From the IMG/VR virus record IMGVR_UViG_3300017746_000005, positions 1-64,000 of that record: DNA of 64,000 nucleotides; one strand, given 5' to 3'. A program made the position numbers and the translations under genes. This DNA comes from a virus. Positions 1 to 9,000 of this stretch are shown here, in pieces (the stretch's first letter is position 1; every line of letters starts with the position of its first letter). The notes under the pieces are model-generated. The model searched no databases, was not told where the DNA came from, and saw nothing but the letters and a program-made list of their open reading frames with translations.

Positions 1-55
1 CCATGAGCAGTCTAGATCGTGTATATTAAGAGAGTCAAAGAGATTTGCTTCACAA

Positions 56-253
56 ATGACTCAGACTACACTCAACGTTGCTACTGCATCCCGTGGAGAT
101 CTTTTGATTGCTGATGCTCGTGGTGAGGTAAAGTACACCGTGCTTAAGACTCAACGTCCTCGGAAGGATTTGCTTGTTATGACACAAACAAAGGGTCTCC
201 GTACTAACACTAACCGAGGTAAGATTAACACTAAGATGGCTTCACATATCTGA
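56..253 (+). CDS. small basic hypothetical protein
   Basis: Not recognised. The 65-codon product is rich in Lys, Arg and Thr, especially in its second half. The frame stays open back to base 2, so it could be the 3' end of a longer gene that begins outside the window. I take the ATG at 56 because another frame ends at a TAA (27-29, after ...LDRVY) that looks like the end of an upstream gene, and 56 is the next ATG. Ribosome-binding support is weak (AAAGAG at 37-42, rather distant). It is followed directly by a hairpin and a promoter, so it probably closes an upstream transcription unit. Confidence 0.45.
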   Translation: MTQTTLNVATASRGDLLIADARGEVKYTVLKTQRPRKDLLVMTQTKGLRTNTNRGKINTKMASHI

Positions 254-263
254 TACACATTCA

Positions 264-288
264 AGAGGGAGTGCTTGACATTCCCTCT
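264..288. other. inverted repeat overlapping a promoter -35 box
   Basis: AGAGGGA (264-270) and TCCCTCT (282-288) form a perfect 7-bp stem around an 11-nt loop. The loop contains the TTGACA -35 hexamer of the next feature. There is no U-tract after it, so it is a poor intrinsic terminator for the upstream gene and could instead act as an operator-like site. The stem is seen in the sequence; its role is inferred. Confidence 0.45.
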
Positions 289-303
289 CAAGTCTGGTAG
301 GAT
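275..303 (+). promoter_or_regulatory. sigma70-like promoter and long leader for the 503 gene
   Basis: TTGACA (275-280), a 17-bp spacer and TAGGAT (298-303) make a near-consensus sigma70 promoter reading toward the gene at 503. The remaining 304-502 would be a leader of about 190 nt. I see no ORF longer than 11 codons in it. It holds a G-run (360-366), a TATAAAAA box (451-458) that might be a weak late-promoter variant, and two purine-rich SD candidates (483-488, 495-499). Confidence 0.6.
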
Positions 304-502
304 ATCAGTAGCAAATAGCAGGGTTTTTGCGGTTGTTATGTGTTGTGTTATGTTCCGATGGGGGGTGTTTTAATAATAGCTAACTACCCTAACCTACAAC
401 GAACCAAAATCGAGAGAGTGATTACGAGTTCATTTAAAAAATTTTTCAGGTATAAAAAAGTCCTGTAAGGTCGAGCATAGATAAGGAGATAGTCAAGGAA
501 TT

Positions 503-700
503 ATGCCAACTTACAATATTAACGAGATGCTCTTTCATGTATATGAGAAGACTACTGAGGGACAAACGAGAGTACTCAATTATTGTCTAACAGTGGATGA
601 ACTCGAAACCAAGTTAGAGAATAAAGAGATTGATATAAGCAAAGTAGAAATCGAAGTATTACCACCTGATCCAGGCGCCTGTGAAGATGCAAGTTATTGA
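503..700 (+). CDS. small acidic hypothetical protein
   Basis: A 65-codon protein, acidic (many Glu/Asp) and probably a small alpha/beta fold. It resembles the short 'MPTY...' type proteins common in T4-like cyanophages, but no function is known to me. The start is supported by AAGGA at 495-499 and an upstream AAGGAG at 483-488. Its 3' end overlaps the start of the oxygenase gene downstream by 14 nt, so the two are probably translationally coupled. It is the first gene after the promoter at 275-303. Confidence 0.7.
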   Translation: MPTYNINEMLFHVYEKTTEGQTRVLNYCLTVDELETKLENKEIDISKVEIEVLPPDPGACEDASY

Positions 701-1352
701 TCTACCAAACTTCGGTATTATTGAAGCACAACTCACCCAGGAACAGATTGATTGTCTCTACAATGATCTGATTCGACAAGCTCCCGAGGGGTGGGAATTT
801 GACGGACATAAAATTGTCAAGGGAACGGAAGTACCTCAGTGGGACTTCGAGTGGTCTGAAGAGACGTATGAGAAGTTTATGGGAGAGTGTCTCGGTCCTT
901 GCATCAACACGTATGCCGAGAAGTATGGTAAGCACACTCTGATGTGTACCTCACAGATGCATGGAATTAGTGTAAGTCGGTGTTGGGTGAGATGTAGCAA
1001 GCCAGGAGAGTATCTCTCAATACATGATCACAGCGCTCTGTGGTCCTTTGCAGTGTGGTTAAACATTCCATATGACTATAGAGATGAACAGAAGGACAAC
1101 GAAGCGTTCAGACCTTATGCAGGGGACTTCCAGTTAATCTATCCATCAACTACAGGTATTATGTTGAAGAAGAATTGGAGACTTGATAGAGGTATGGAAG
1201 GTCGTATGATATTCTTCCCAAGTCAGATTAGTCATATGGTGTATCCACATCATACCACCAGCGGCGCGGCGTTCGACGGTGAGTATCGCGTATGTGTTGC
1301 AGGTAACGTATCATTGGATAGTTATCAAGTATTAGACAATGTTGCTTCTTAA
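687..1352 (+). CDS. putative 2OG-Fe(II) oxygenase (HxH type)
   Basis: Likely a double-stranded beta-helix oxygenase that uses Fe(II) and 2-oxoglutarate; the substrate is unknown. With the ATG at 687 the protein has 221 residues. It carries the H113-D-H115 pair followed by a WSFAVWLN strand, a late FFPSQISH segment with distal H183, and R201 in EYRVCVAGN, where this family places the 2OG-binding Arg. A GTG six bases upstream (681) is an alternative start. It overlaps the 503 gene by 14 nt. Such 'PutOG' proteins are frequent in T4-like cyanophages, and another HxH relative lies at 53802. Confidence 0.75.
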   Translation: MQVIDLPNFGIIEAQLTQEQIDCLYNDLIRQAPEGWEFDGHKIVKGTEVPQWDFEWSEETYEKFMGECLGPCINTYAEKYGKHTLMCTSQMHGISVSRCWVRCSKPGEYLSIHDHSALWSFAVWLNIPYDYRDEQKDNEAFRPYAGDFQLIYPSTTGIMLKKNWRLDRGMEGRMIFFPSQISHMVYPHHTTSGAAFDGEYRVCVAGNVSLDSYQVLDNVAS

Positions 1353-1373
1353 AATATTAAATGTATAGATAGG

Positions 1374-1386
1374 TTAACATTGTTAA
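1374..1386. repeat. short palindrome TTAACA-T-TGTTAA
   Basis: A perfect 6-bp inverted repeat with a one-base centre lies in the 41-bp gap between the oxygenase gene and the 1394 gene. It is too short and AU-rich for a terminator. It could be an operator half-site pair or chance in AT-rich DNA. Confidence 0.25.
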
Positions 1387-1393
1387 TATAAGC

Positions 1394-1543
1394 ATGAATG
1401 TAGAACTGGAACCTTATCATCTAGACTTGATAATTGAGACACTTTCGTATAGACTAGAGGAGGACAGTCAATTACATTTTTTACCTGATGTACGCTCTGA
1501 TCTAGAAGAACTACTTGCCACTTTTGAAGATGAATGTTTATAA
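1394..1543 (+). CDS. small acidic hypothetical protein (49 aa)
   Basis: ATG at 1394 to TAA at 1541-1543 encodes 49 residues, acidic and leucine-rich (begins MNVELEPYHL, ends FEDECL), likely one or two helices. It is not a recognised family. Support comes from its fit in the gap and its 14-nt overlap with the next gene, the same overlap seen between 503 and 687. No convincing SD precedes it. Confidence 0.55.
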   Translation: MNVELEPYHLDLIIETLSYRLEEDSQLHFLPDVRSDLEELLATFEDECL

Positions 1544-1697
1544 TGTATTTGTCGGTGAAGACATGATTATTCATGAATGCCGAGAAGAAGATTTGGAGCA
1601 TAAGCTTGTATTCGTCAGAGAGTATTTTGATTGGTATCAAGATGATGACCTCCGCAATGAGATGTTGAAAATCGTTAAGATTGATACCTCTAAATAA
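1530..1697 (+). CDS. small acidic hypothetical protein (55 aa)
   Basis: Begins at the ATG at 1530, inside the end of the previous gene; a TTG at 1515 is a less likely start. The product is acidic with aromatic residues (FDWYQDDDL). The style matches the small 'MxxYNVFVG' proteins of cyanophages, but I cannot assign a function. The overlap suggests coupling to the 49-aa gene. A sigma70-like promoter begins just after its stop. Confidence 0.6.
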   Translation: MNVYNVFVGEDMIIHECREEDLEHKLVFVREYFDWYQDDDLRNEMLKIVKIDTSK

Positions 1698-1707
1698 ACC
1701 GTGACCA

Positions 1708-1736
1708 TTGCAATGATTGGGTTGCTGTGGTAGAAT
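1708..1736 (+). promoter_or_regulatory. sigma70-like promoter before the glycosyltransferase
   Basis: TTGCAA (1708-1713), exactly 17 bp, then TAGAAT (1731-1736), about 24 bp before the ATG at 1760. Together with the 275-303 site it suggests early or middle, host-polymerase-type transcription for this small-gene region, unlike the TATAAATA-led structural genes. Confidence 0.55.
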
Positions 1737-1759
1737 AATTTTGTAAAACATTCTAAGTT

Positions 1760-2512
1760 ATGGCTAAAGGATTTACTGTAAAAGCAAAAGCTCCTACTCC
1801 AAAGAAAGTAGAAGATGATTTTGACCTCGCAGCTGCTAAAGAAATGGTAAAGGGCAAAAGCATTGTCTTTTGTCTTCCAGGACGCGGCGTCTCGTATATT
1901 TTTCTCAAAGCATTTGTTCAACTATGCTTTGATCTAGTTCAAACAGGTGCAAGTATTCAGATTGCACAGGACTACTCTTCCATGGTTAACTTTGCACGAT
2001 GCAAAGTACTCGGTGCTAACGTTCTCCGTGGACCCAAACAGATTCCCTGGGATGGGAAACTGGAATATGATTATCAACTGTGGATCGACTCGGACATCGT
2101 TTTTGATGTTGAGAAGTTCTACCGTCTTGTGTGGATGAAGAAGGACATCGCAGCTGGTTGGTATATGACTGAAGATGGTAAGACCACTTCTGTTGCACAC
2201 TGGCTTGAAGAAGAGGACTTCGCTAAGAATGGCGGTGTGATGAATCACGAAACTGGTGAATCAATCTCTCGTCGTCGTAAGCCTTTCACCGTTGACTACA
2301 CAGGTTTCGGATGGGTACTGATTAAGAAAGGAGTCTTCGAGAGTCTTGAGTATCCCTGGTTCGCTCCTAAGATGCAAGTCTTTGATTCTGGAGATGTTCA
2401 GGATATGTGTGGTGAAGATGTTTCCTTCTGTCTTGACGCTAAGGAAGCTGGTTATGAAATCTGGTGTGATCCAGGTATCCGTGTTGGACATGAAAAGACC
2501 CGAGTTATCTGA
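1760..2512 (+). CDS. GT-A-type glycosyltransferase
   Basis: Probably transfers a sugar from a nucleotide-sugar donor in the cytoplasm; donor and acceptor are unknown. The 250-aa protein has a lysine-rich N-terminus (residues 1-18), a Rossmann-like GT-A core and the metal-binding D110-S-D112 in WIDSDIVF. It also has an acceptor-side G218-E-D220 in MCGEDVSFC and H244 near the C-terminus, the usual order for family-2-like enzymes. It has its own sigma70-like promoter (1708-1736), and its stop overlaps the next start (TGATG at 2510-2514). It may supply sugar modification of DNA, virion or host surface; the distant island at 49-59 kb also holds sugar genes. Confidence 0.7.
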   Translation: MAKGFTVKAKAPTPKKVEDDFDLAAAKEMVKGKSIVFCLPGRGVSYIFLKAFVQLCFDLVQTGASIQIAQDYSSMVNFARCKVLGANVLRGPKQIPWDGKLEYDYQLWIDSDIVFDVEKFYRLVWMKKDIAAGWYMTEDGKTTSVAHWLEEEDFAKNGGVMNHETGESISRRRKPFTVDYTGFGWVLIKKGVFESLEYPWFAPKMQVFDSGDVQDMCGEDVSFCLDAKEAGYEIWCDPGIRVGHEKTRVI

Positions 2513-2667
2513 TGCAATATAAAGTTATGGAGTTGGGTACTGATGGGTGGGGTATCAACAATCCTGTTCTAGATCAACACCTAACTAAGGAACAAGCTAA
2601 AGAGAGACTTGAACATTATATAAGTGAGGGAGTCTCTCCCCAAAGACTCCAAGCAACACCTGAATAA
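2512..2667 (+). CDS. small hypothetical protein (51 aa)
   Basis: Starts in the TGATG overlap with the glycosyltransferase stop and ends at TAA 2665-2667. The product begins MQYKVMELGTDGWG and has a helical, charged centre (TKEQAKERLEHYI), the look of a short modulator or structural peptide. No function can be assigned. The stop-start overlap is the main evidence that it is real. Confidence 0.6.
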   Translation: MQYKVMELGTDGWGINNPVLDQHLTKEQAKERLEHYISEGVSPQRLQATPE

Positions 2668-2726
2668 ATCCTGGCGGCGCGTTTCTCTGTGCCGTCTCTC
2701 TAAAAACCTCTAAGTATTACTAAATA

Positions 2727-2873
2727 ATGGCTGTAAGAAAAATGTCTAAGGAGGGTTCGGCTTTCATCGAATCTCAACCTAAGAAAACACGTCAAGGTAG
2801 TGGACAAAATACTAAGTATGCCGCTACATCTGCAAACAACAAACGTAAACGCTATCGGGGACAAGGAAGGTAA
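2727..2873 (+). CDS. very basic small protein (48 aa)
   Basis: ATG at 2727, TAA at 2871-2873. The 48-aa product is strongly basic, with Lys/Arg clusters (SQPKKTRQG, NNKRKRYRGQGR) and few hydrophobics, so it is probably disordered and nucleic-acid binding. Similar tiny basic proteins sit near gp25 in cyanophages as far as I recall. It overlaps the next gene by one base (TAATG). The sequence TAAATA abuts its start. Confidence 0.6.
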   Translation: MAVRKMSKEGSAFIESQPKKTRQGSGQNTKYAATSANNKRKRYRGQGR

Positions 2874-3028
2874 TGGCTGATTCTGATCCAAGAAACTCAC
2901 CTAATGCAGAAGCAGCTGCAACTGAAGGTGCTCAACAGTTTGGATATGATGTTGCTGCTCAAGCAAGAAAGAAAGCAAAAGAGTCTAGAAACGAAACTAA
3001 TCCAAATTCTCCTCTAGCTTCTGGGTAA
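2873..3028 (+). CDS. small Ala/Asn-rich hypothetical protein (51 aa)
   Basis: Shares the TAATG junction with the preceding basic gene and ends at TAA 3026-3028, five bases before the next start. The product is polar and alanine-rich (NAEAAATEGAQQFGY), with a basic helix (QARKKAKESR), and is likely disordered. Function unknown. Tight packing between 2727 and 3690 supports a single transcription unit. Confidence 0.6.
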   Translation: MADSDPRNSPNAEAAATEGAQQFGYDVAAQARKKAKESRNETNPNSPLASG

Positions 3029-3033
3029 AGTAT

Positions 3034-3690
3034 ATGAGTTCACTAGTTGTTAATCTACCCGCACAAAAAGTGTGGGTCCGTAAAGAGTATCTAAGAGACT
3101 TGCAAGACGGACATGGTGAATTTATTGAAGGCGTCTGGGTGTCGGCTAAGTCGATACCTGGACGTTCTTTTTATTTTGAAACTTATTTGCCTGAATATGG
3201 TGCAATGTTTGATAAATTGCCCATCAGTGCATTTGTTTCCGAACCAAAGACACCTGATCCTGATTTAGATCTGCCTAATTTGCAGTTTTGGAATTGCATG
3301 GACTATGGAATAATCAATGTATGCAAACAATTTGTAGCATCTATGGACTGGCAAGTCCGAACTAGACACTTTGGTAACCTTATGGGTACATATATTTGTA
3401 CTCTAGACAATTATCATGGTGATCCTGATGTAATTGATTACTCTGTAAGTGAAATTCCACAGGAACATAAGTCATTTAATGTACTTGAATTGGAAAATGG
3501 ACAGTTTGCGCTGTACCCGAACAACAGATGTCGTATCTTTGACATTAGTCTAACCCCCCAAGAGCCAAAAATACCCGACTTTAAGGTCTCTACGGAGTAC
3601 TATCAGGTAGAAAACGGTATTGATTGGGGTAGATTGGGTGATACTGATGAATATTTCTGGGAAACACCTGAAGAAAAGGATAATAAATAA
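3034..3690 (+). CDS. conserved-looking hypothetical protein upstream of gp25
   Basis: A 218-residue protein, mixed alpha/beta, with many Trp, Tyr and Phe (QFWNCMDYG, DGHGEFIEGVWVSA). It has no signal peptide or membrane segment. It does not resemble T4 gp53, gp48 or gp54 in any motif I can see. Its position directly before gp25 suggests a virion or assembly role, but that is inference. The stop lies inside an ATAAATA box that may drive gp25. Confidence 0.65.
   Translation: MSSLVVNLPAQKVWVRKEYLRDLQDGHGEFIEGVWVSAKSIPGRSFYFETYLPEYGAMFDKLPISAFVSEPKTPDPDLDLPNLQFWNCMDYGIINVCKQFVASMDWQVRTRHFGNLMGTYICTLDNYHGDPDVIDYSVSEIPQEHKSFNVLELENGQFALYPNNRCRIFDISLTPQEPKIPDFKVSTEYYQVENGIDWGRLGDTDEYFWETPEEKDNK
3683..3689 (+). 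promoter_or_regulatory. late promoter-like ATAAATA before gp25
   Basis: ATAAATA lies 27 bp upstream of the gp25 start and overlaps the end of the previous gene. T4-type late promoters are a single TATAAATA -10 element read by sigma-gp55. A weaker TATAAACT follows at 3701-3708. Confidence 0.5.
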
Positions 3691-3716
3691 AAGGCGGAGA
3701 TATAAACTCTAGAATA

Positions 3717-4133
3717 ATGGCTAGATCCATCAGTAAACAACGAGTATCCAGAACTTTTAAGGATATTAGTTTGTCATTTGTACCACATCCTGTTACAAAT
3801 GACCTAGGATCGTTTAATGATGCAGATGCAATTAAAAGATCTGTAACCAATTTAGTTAGAACTAATATTGGTGAACGATTCTTTCAAAATTTAATTGGTT
3901 CTACAATTGAAAATTCCTTATTTGAGCAACCAACAGATGATCTTGCTTCTGGAATGGAAGAAGAAATTCAGTATTTACTCGAAAACTTTGAGGAAAGGAT
4001 AGCTAATGTGGAGGCTAGAGTATATCATCCCCCAGATTCCAATGATATGAACGTTCATTTAACATATACCGTCATTGGATTGCCCTTACCAGTGCAAGAT
4101 ATCGATTTTATCCTACAATCTACTAGGACATAA
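3717..4133 (+). CDS. gp25: baseplate wedge subunit gp25
   Basis: Part of the wedge core of the baseplate, binding gp6 and starting sheath assembly. At 138 residues it matches the T4 protein (132 aa). It has the gp25/gpW-family signature: N50 onward reads NIGERFFQNLIGS, followed by an acidic helical region and a C-terminal strand pair (HLTYTVIG). Its TAA overlaps the gp6 ATG (4133), the same gp25-gp6 order as in other T4-like cyanophages. ATG chosen; GGCGGAG lies upstream. Confidence 0.94.
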   Translation: MARSISKQRVSRTFKDISLSFVPHPVTNDLGSFNDADAIKRSVTNLVRTNIGERFFQNLIGSTIENSLFEQPTDDLASGMEEEIQYLLENFEERIANVEARVYHPPDSNDMNVHLTYTVIGLPLPVQDIDFILQSTRT

Positions 4134-6004
4134 TGTCATTTAATCAATTTACAAACCTAGATTTTGATAGCCTTAAGGTACAAATTAAGGATTATCTTCG
4201 TGCGAACAGTAATTTTACTGATTTCGACTTTGAAGGATCCAATTTTTCAGTCTTAATTGACCTTCTTGCGTATAATTCTTACATTACGTCATATAATACC
4301 AATATGGCGGTCAATGAATGCTTCCTTGACAGTGCTACTCTTAGAGAAAATGTTGTTGCACTGTCGAGAAACATTGGATATGTAACTAGATCAAGTAGAT
4401 CTTCCCGTGCAGTCATCAACTTCTCTGTTGATTTGGGTTCAAATGACACTAGAATCGTAACTTTGAAGGCGGGAACGGTTGCATTAGGGTCTCAGGTAAA
4501 TGGACAATACATTTTTTCAATTCCCGACGACTTTGTTACTACTGTAGACAACAATAATATTGCATTTTTCGATAATTTGAACATTTTTGAGGGAGTTTAC
4601 CTCACAAAAACTTTTACAGTAGATTATTCTGTTCCAAATCAACGATATATTATTCCAAATGCTAATGTTGATACGTCTTCAATTCGTATTCAGGTAGAAT
4701 CTACAACAAATGAGATTTATCAACTATACGATAACATTCTGAGAGTCGATTCTACATCCAGATTGTTCCTTATTCAGGAAATTGAAGACGAAAAATACGA
4801 AATTCTATTTGGCGACGGAATTTTAGGTAAAAAACCACCAGCTGGTGCTAAAATTACTGTAAGTTATATCGTTACCAACGGCAGTAATGGTAATAATGCT
4901 TCTAATTTCACCTTTACTGGTATTCTTAAGGACGATACCATCTCAACTATAACAGATGGCATCTCATTGATTACTACTCAGCAGAAATCTTCTAGTGGAG
5001 ATAATGTTGAAAGTATAGATTCCATCAAATATCTTGCACCTCGTATATACGCGGCACAGTACCGTGCAGTGACGGCAAATGACTACAAGGGTATAATCCC
5101 CTTCATATACCCTAACGTTGAATCTGTGACCTCCTACGGGGGGGAGGAGTTGGATCCGCCTGAGTTTGGTAAAGTATTCATATCTGTTAAACCGAGAAAT
5201 GGTTCTTTCCTATCACAGATAACCAAAGATCAAATTTCAAGAGAACTAAAACAGTATTCTATTGCAGGTATCAAACCAGAAATTGTAGATCTGAAATACT
5301 TGTACGTAGAGACTAATTCAGCAGTTTATTATAATACTAACTCTGTTTTTGATCCTTCTACACTAAGAACTAAAATTTTCAATACTCTCACTGCGTATTC
5401 CAAGTCGGATGACATAAACAGTTTTGGTGGAAGATTTAAGTACAGTAAAATTGTTGCTCTTATTGATGATACTGATAATGGAGTTACCTCTAATATTACT
5501 AAGGTTAAGATTAGAAGAGATTTGATTCCAGAACCTGGACTATTTGCAACGTATGAATTGTGTTTTGGTAATGCTTTCTTTGTAAATTCTAAAGGGTACT
5601 CTGTACGATCGACTGGATTTACTGTAGATGGCATTGGTGGAACTCTTTACCTTGCTGATATCCCGAGTACTTCTACTAGAGGAAGAATCGTATTCTTTAA
5701 ATTAGAAAATAACGAACCAGTCATTGTTAAGAATAATGCTGGAACAGTTAAATATGATGAAGGAGAGGTTCTTTTGGATGTGGTAAATATATCAGGAACT
5801 TCTTTGAATAATGGAACAGTTCAAATAGAGGCAATTCCCGAGTCCAATGATATCATTGCTTTGAAGGACATCTATTTGCAATATGACGTTGCAAATAGTG
5901 AGGTAACTGCTCTCGTTGATGTTGTTTCTTCTGGTGAGAATACTTCCGCTACTTCATATGTCGTGACTTCCAGCTATTCCGACGAAGGATATATCAGATC
6001 GTAA
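4133..6004 (+). CDS. gp6: baseplate wedge subunit gp6 (Baseplate_J-like)
   Basis: Forms the dimeric (gp6)2-gp7 heterotrimer core of each wedge. At 623 residues it is close to T4 gp6 (660). The typical gp6/gpJ motif FGDGILGKKPPAGAKI lies near residues 226-241, followed by Y-x-V-T-x-G-x-N-GN. The N-terminus (FDFEGSNFSVLIDLLAYNSY) is the family's conserved 'D..l.r....G.n...l.dl.AY' region. It overlaps gp25 by one base and is followed after one base by gp7. Confidence 0.93.
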   Translation: MSFNQFTNLDFDSLKVQIKDYLRANSNFTDFDFEGSNFSVLIDLLAYNSYITSYNTNMAVNECFLDSATLRENVVALSRNIGYVTRSSRSSRAVINFSVDLGSNDTRIVTLKAGTVALGSQVNGQYIFSIPDDFVTTVDNNNIAFFDNLNIFEGVYLTKTFTVDYSVPNQRYIIPNANVDTSSIRIQVESTTNEIYQLYDNILRVDSTSRLFLIQEIEDEKYEILFGDGILGKKPPAGAKITVSYIVTNGSNGNNASNFTFTGILKDDTISTITDGISLITTQQKSSSGDNVESIDSIKYLAPRIYAAQYRAVTANDYKGIIPFIYPNVESVTSYGGEELDPPEFGKVFISVKPRNGSFLSQITKDQISRELKQYSIAGIKPEIVDLKYLYVETNSAVYYNTNSVFDPSTLRTKIFNTLTAYSKSDDINSFGGRFKYSKIVALIDDTDNGVTSNITKVKIRRDLIPEPGLFATYELCFGNAFFVNSKGYSVRSTGFTVDGIGGTLYLADIPSTSTRGRIVFFKLENNEPVIVKNNAGTVKYDEGEVLLDVVNISGTSLNNGTVQIEAIPESNDIIALKDIYLQYDVANSEVTALVDVVSSGENTSATSYVVTSSYSDEGYIRS

Positions 6005-6005
6005 A

Positions 6006-9000
6006 ATGCCTGAACAAAACAAAGTTAAGATCTCTCAATTAATTGAGTCTCAGATTCCTTCATTTTTGAATCAAGAGTCTCCTCTTTTTACTGAGTTTTT
6101 AGAACAGTACTACATTTCCCAAGAACATCAATCTGGTGTTACAGATCTTGCTGTTAATTTGCCAGAGTATAGGCAGATTACCGCATTTAACAATGAGAGT
6201 TTAATACCATATAATGTTCTTCTTTTAGATATTTTTTCTGCGGACGATACAATTACAGTTCAGTCAACTGCAGGATGGCCTGATCAGTACGGACTTATTA
6301 AAATTGATAATGAAATTATTACATACAAGTCCAAGACTGAAACTCAGTTCTTAGAGTGTAGTAGAGGTTTTAGTGGAATTAGTAAAATTCAGCAGGACGT
6401 TAATTCTGAATTTTTAGATTTCTCCATCTCCGAAGCTGATGAACATAGTGCTGGGTCGTTAGTATATAATTTAAGTAATTTATTCCTACAAGAATTCTTT
6501 GCCAAGTTTAAGAAAGAATTTTTACCTGGGTTTGAAAACAGATCTTTTGTTGAAGGCACCTCTGTCCAAAATACCCTTACTAGAGCTAAGGATTTTTACT
6601 CGGCAAAGGGAACTGATGCATCATATCAAATTCTCTTTAAACTATTGTATGGTGAAGAAATTGAGCTCATCAAACCAATTGATGATACTATTACTTCTTC
6701 TGCCAATGTTTATTTCAAGACTAAGAATATTCTTGTAGAAAATCTTTTTGATGGAGATCCCCTACGAACTGTAGGTAACTTCCTGTTCCAGAATGTGACT
6801 GGTATTGGAACAGTAAGTGCTTCGATTTATAATGTAGAATATAGACCTATTGATAAAAAAGATTTCTATGAAATCTCTCTAGACGCATCTTCATTCTCTG
6901 GAAGTTATCAAGTTCCTGGTAAAACAAAAACACTACAAGGTATTCCTCAGTTCTCGGATAATATTCTGGTTGACTCTACTATTGGATTTGATAGAGAGGG
7001 ATCGCTTTTAATCAAACCTACAGTAGATTCAAACTTTATTGAAATATCATATACAGATAAAACAATTAATCAATTTTTAGGTGTCAGCGGTATTTCCACT
7101 GACTTGGTATTTGGTGCAGAAATTTTTGAAGATAAACTAGCTTTTTCTTATGCTGGATTTGGACAAACATCTCAGGTACAACTAAGAATCGTTAATGTCA
7201 TTGATAACATTGACGTAAGTGATACTGCCAATATGGTAGTTGGTGATAGCTTAAAACTATCTACTTTTGGTTTGGATAAGGGAGAAGACTCTCAGTTTAA
7301 TAGTTGGATCTATAATATCCCAACAATTCATAATATTAGTTCTGTTGACCAACTCAACATCAATACCTTCAGAATTAATCTTTTTGATGATGTTGTCTTC
7401 TTTATTGGTGAAAAAATTGTTCTCTCCAATGACAATACTGAGATAACTGGTGAGATTAAAATTATTGAATATGATGCTTCTAGAAGCGAAAAGAGACTGA
7501 GTAATAAAGTTGTAGTTTTGGTGAATGGAACTCTTCCAATAGAACCAAAAGTTCTTAAAAAAACAATTGTAAAAGCTGAGCACAACCTAGGTAGATTTCC
7601 AGGAATTAATAAGTTTCCTGTTGGAATTCAGAATAGTTATCTTTCAGAAAATGGAGATGACTATTTTGTAACTACTGCTGGTATTCCAAACTATCCTCTA
7701 TTTGCAACTGATAATAAGAAATTTGTTAAAACTGATATTAACGAAACTACTGATTCGGGTGGAACCCCAATCAATGGTGGTGGATTTACCTATTTGATGA
7801 AGTCTGTAGATGCTGATGATGCCAACACGTCCATTAAACATGAGTATACAACGGGAGATAAGATCTTCTGGGACAATATTGACAACAGTGGAATACAAAC
7901 AGGAATTTATTTTGTTACTGCTGTAAATGAAACAGAGTTCTACTTGTCTTTTAGTGGATCTGATGTATTTTCGCAAAAATATATTCCATTTAAAACAAAC
8001 TCTACAGGACAGTATATTGTTAAGTCTGGTTTTGAGAATAAGGATATACAACACCAGAAAATTTTAAAGAAGTTTCCATATGTACGGAAGGAACAATATT
8101 TTGATGATCCGAATGCTAGAGATGTTAAAAACAGACCTGTTGGTCTTCTAGCTAATGGTGTTGAAATATATCCACCAACAGTATTTGATGAACAGATTTA
8201 TTACGGTGATATTGTTAACATTAAAGTTACAAATACTGGTAAAAATTATGATGTGATCAATGGTCCAGATATAGTAGTTCAGGATCAAAATGGAACTGGG
8301 TGTAAAGCTTTTCCAACTGTTACGGGATCATTCCGTGAAGTTAGACTTGTTTCTCCTGGAATTGGATATCAGAAAAAACCAAAGATTACTGTTGAAGGTG
8401 GAAACGGCAATGGTGCTGTTCTGGAATCTAATTTCGTAAAGGGAAAAATCATTGTTAATTTTAAGGCTGATGGAACATCTGTAAATTCTAACTCAGAGAC
8501 TATCGATTTCCCAACATCGCATAATTTTGAACTTGGAGAAGAAGTCTTTTATGACTCCAAAAACAACACTCCGATTGGCAATTTGATTAGTGGTGCTACT
8601 TACTTTATTAGGATTGTTGATAGTAAAACAATAGCTTTACATACATCTTTCCAGGATGCAGTTAATAATACCAATACAGTAAATATTGGAGCTCCAAGTT
8701 TTGGTTTCCATAGTTTTGTTTCTACGAAATCTAAAAATACGATTACCAAAATATATGTTAAAGAACCTGGAAGTGGGTATTCAAATAGAAAAGTAGTTGT
8801 CCCTTCTCGGACAACTGCTGCAGGAACAAGAGCTGGTATTGATACCTCCGACAATTACATTTACGCAAGAGGTCACAACTTCATTACCCGTGATGTTGTA
8901 AGATATTCCCATACAGAAAATGCTATTGGTGGGTTGAGTAGCACTACAGAATACTTTGTAAAAACTATTGATTCTAATAAATTTAAACTATACGATGTTG

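Noticed and set aside
1383-1751. Minus-strand 122-codon frame over the 1394-1697 genes
   Set aside because: The plus strand carries two coupled small genes and a promoter; the minus product has no plausible features or ribosome site.
2671-2700. GC-rich GGCGGCGCG...GCCGTC as a terminator
   Set aside because: The stem is imperfect and no T-tract follows.
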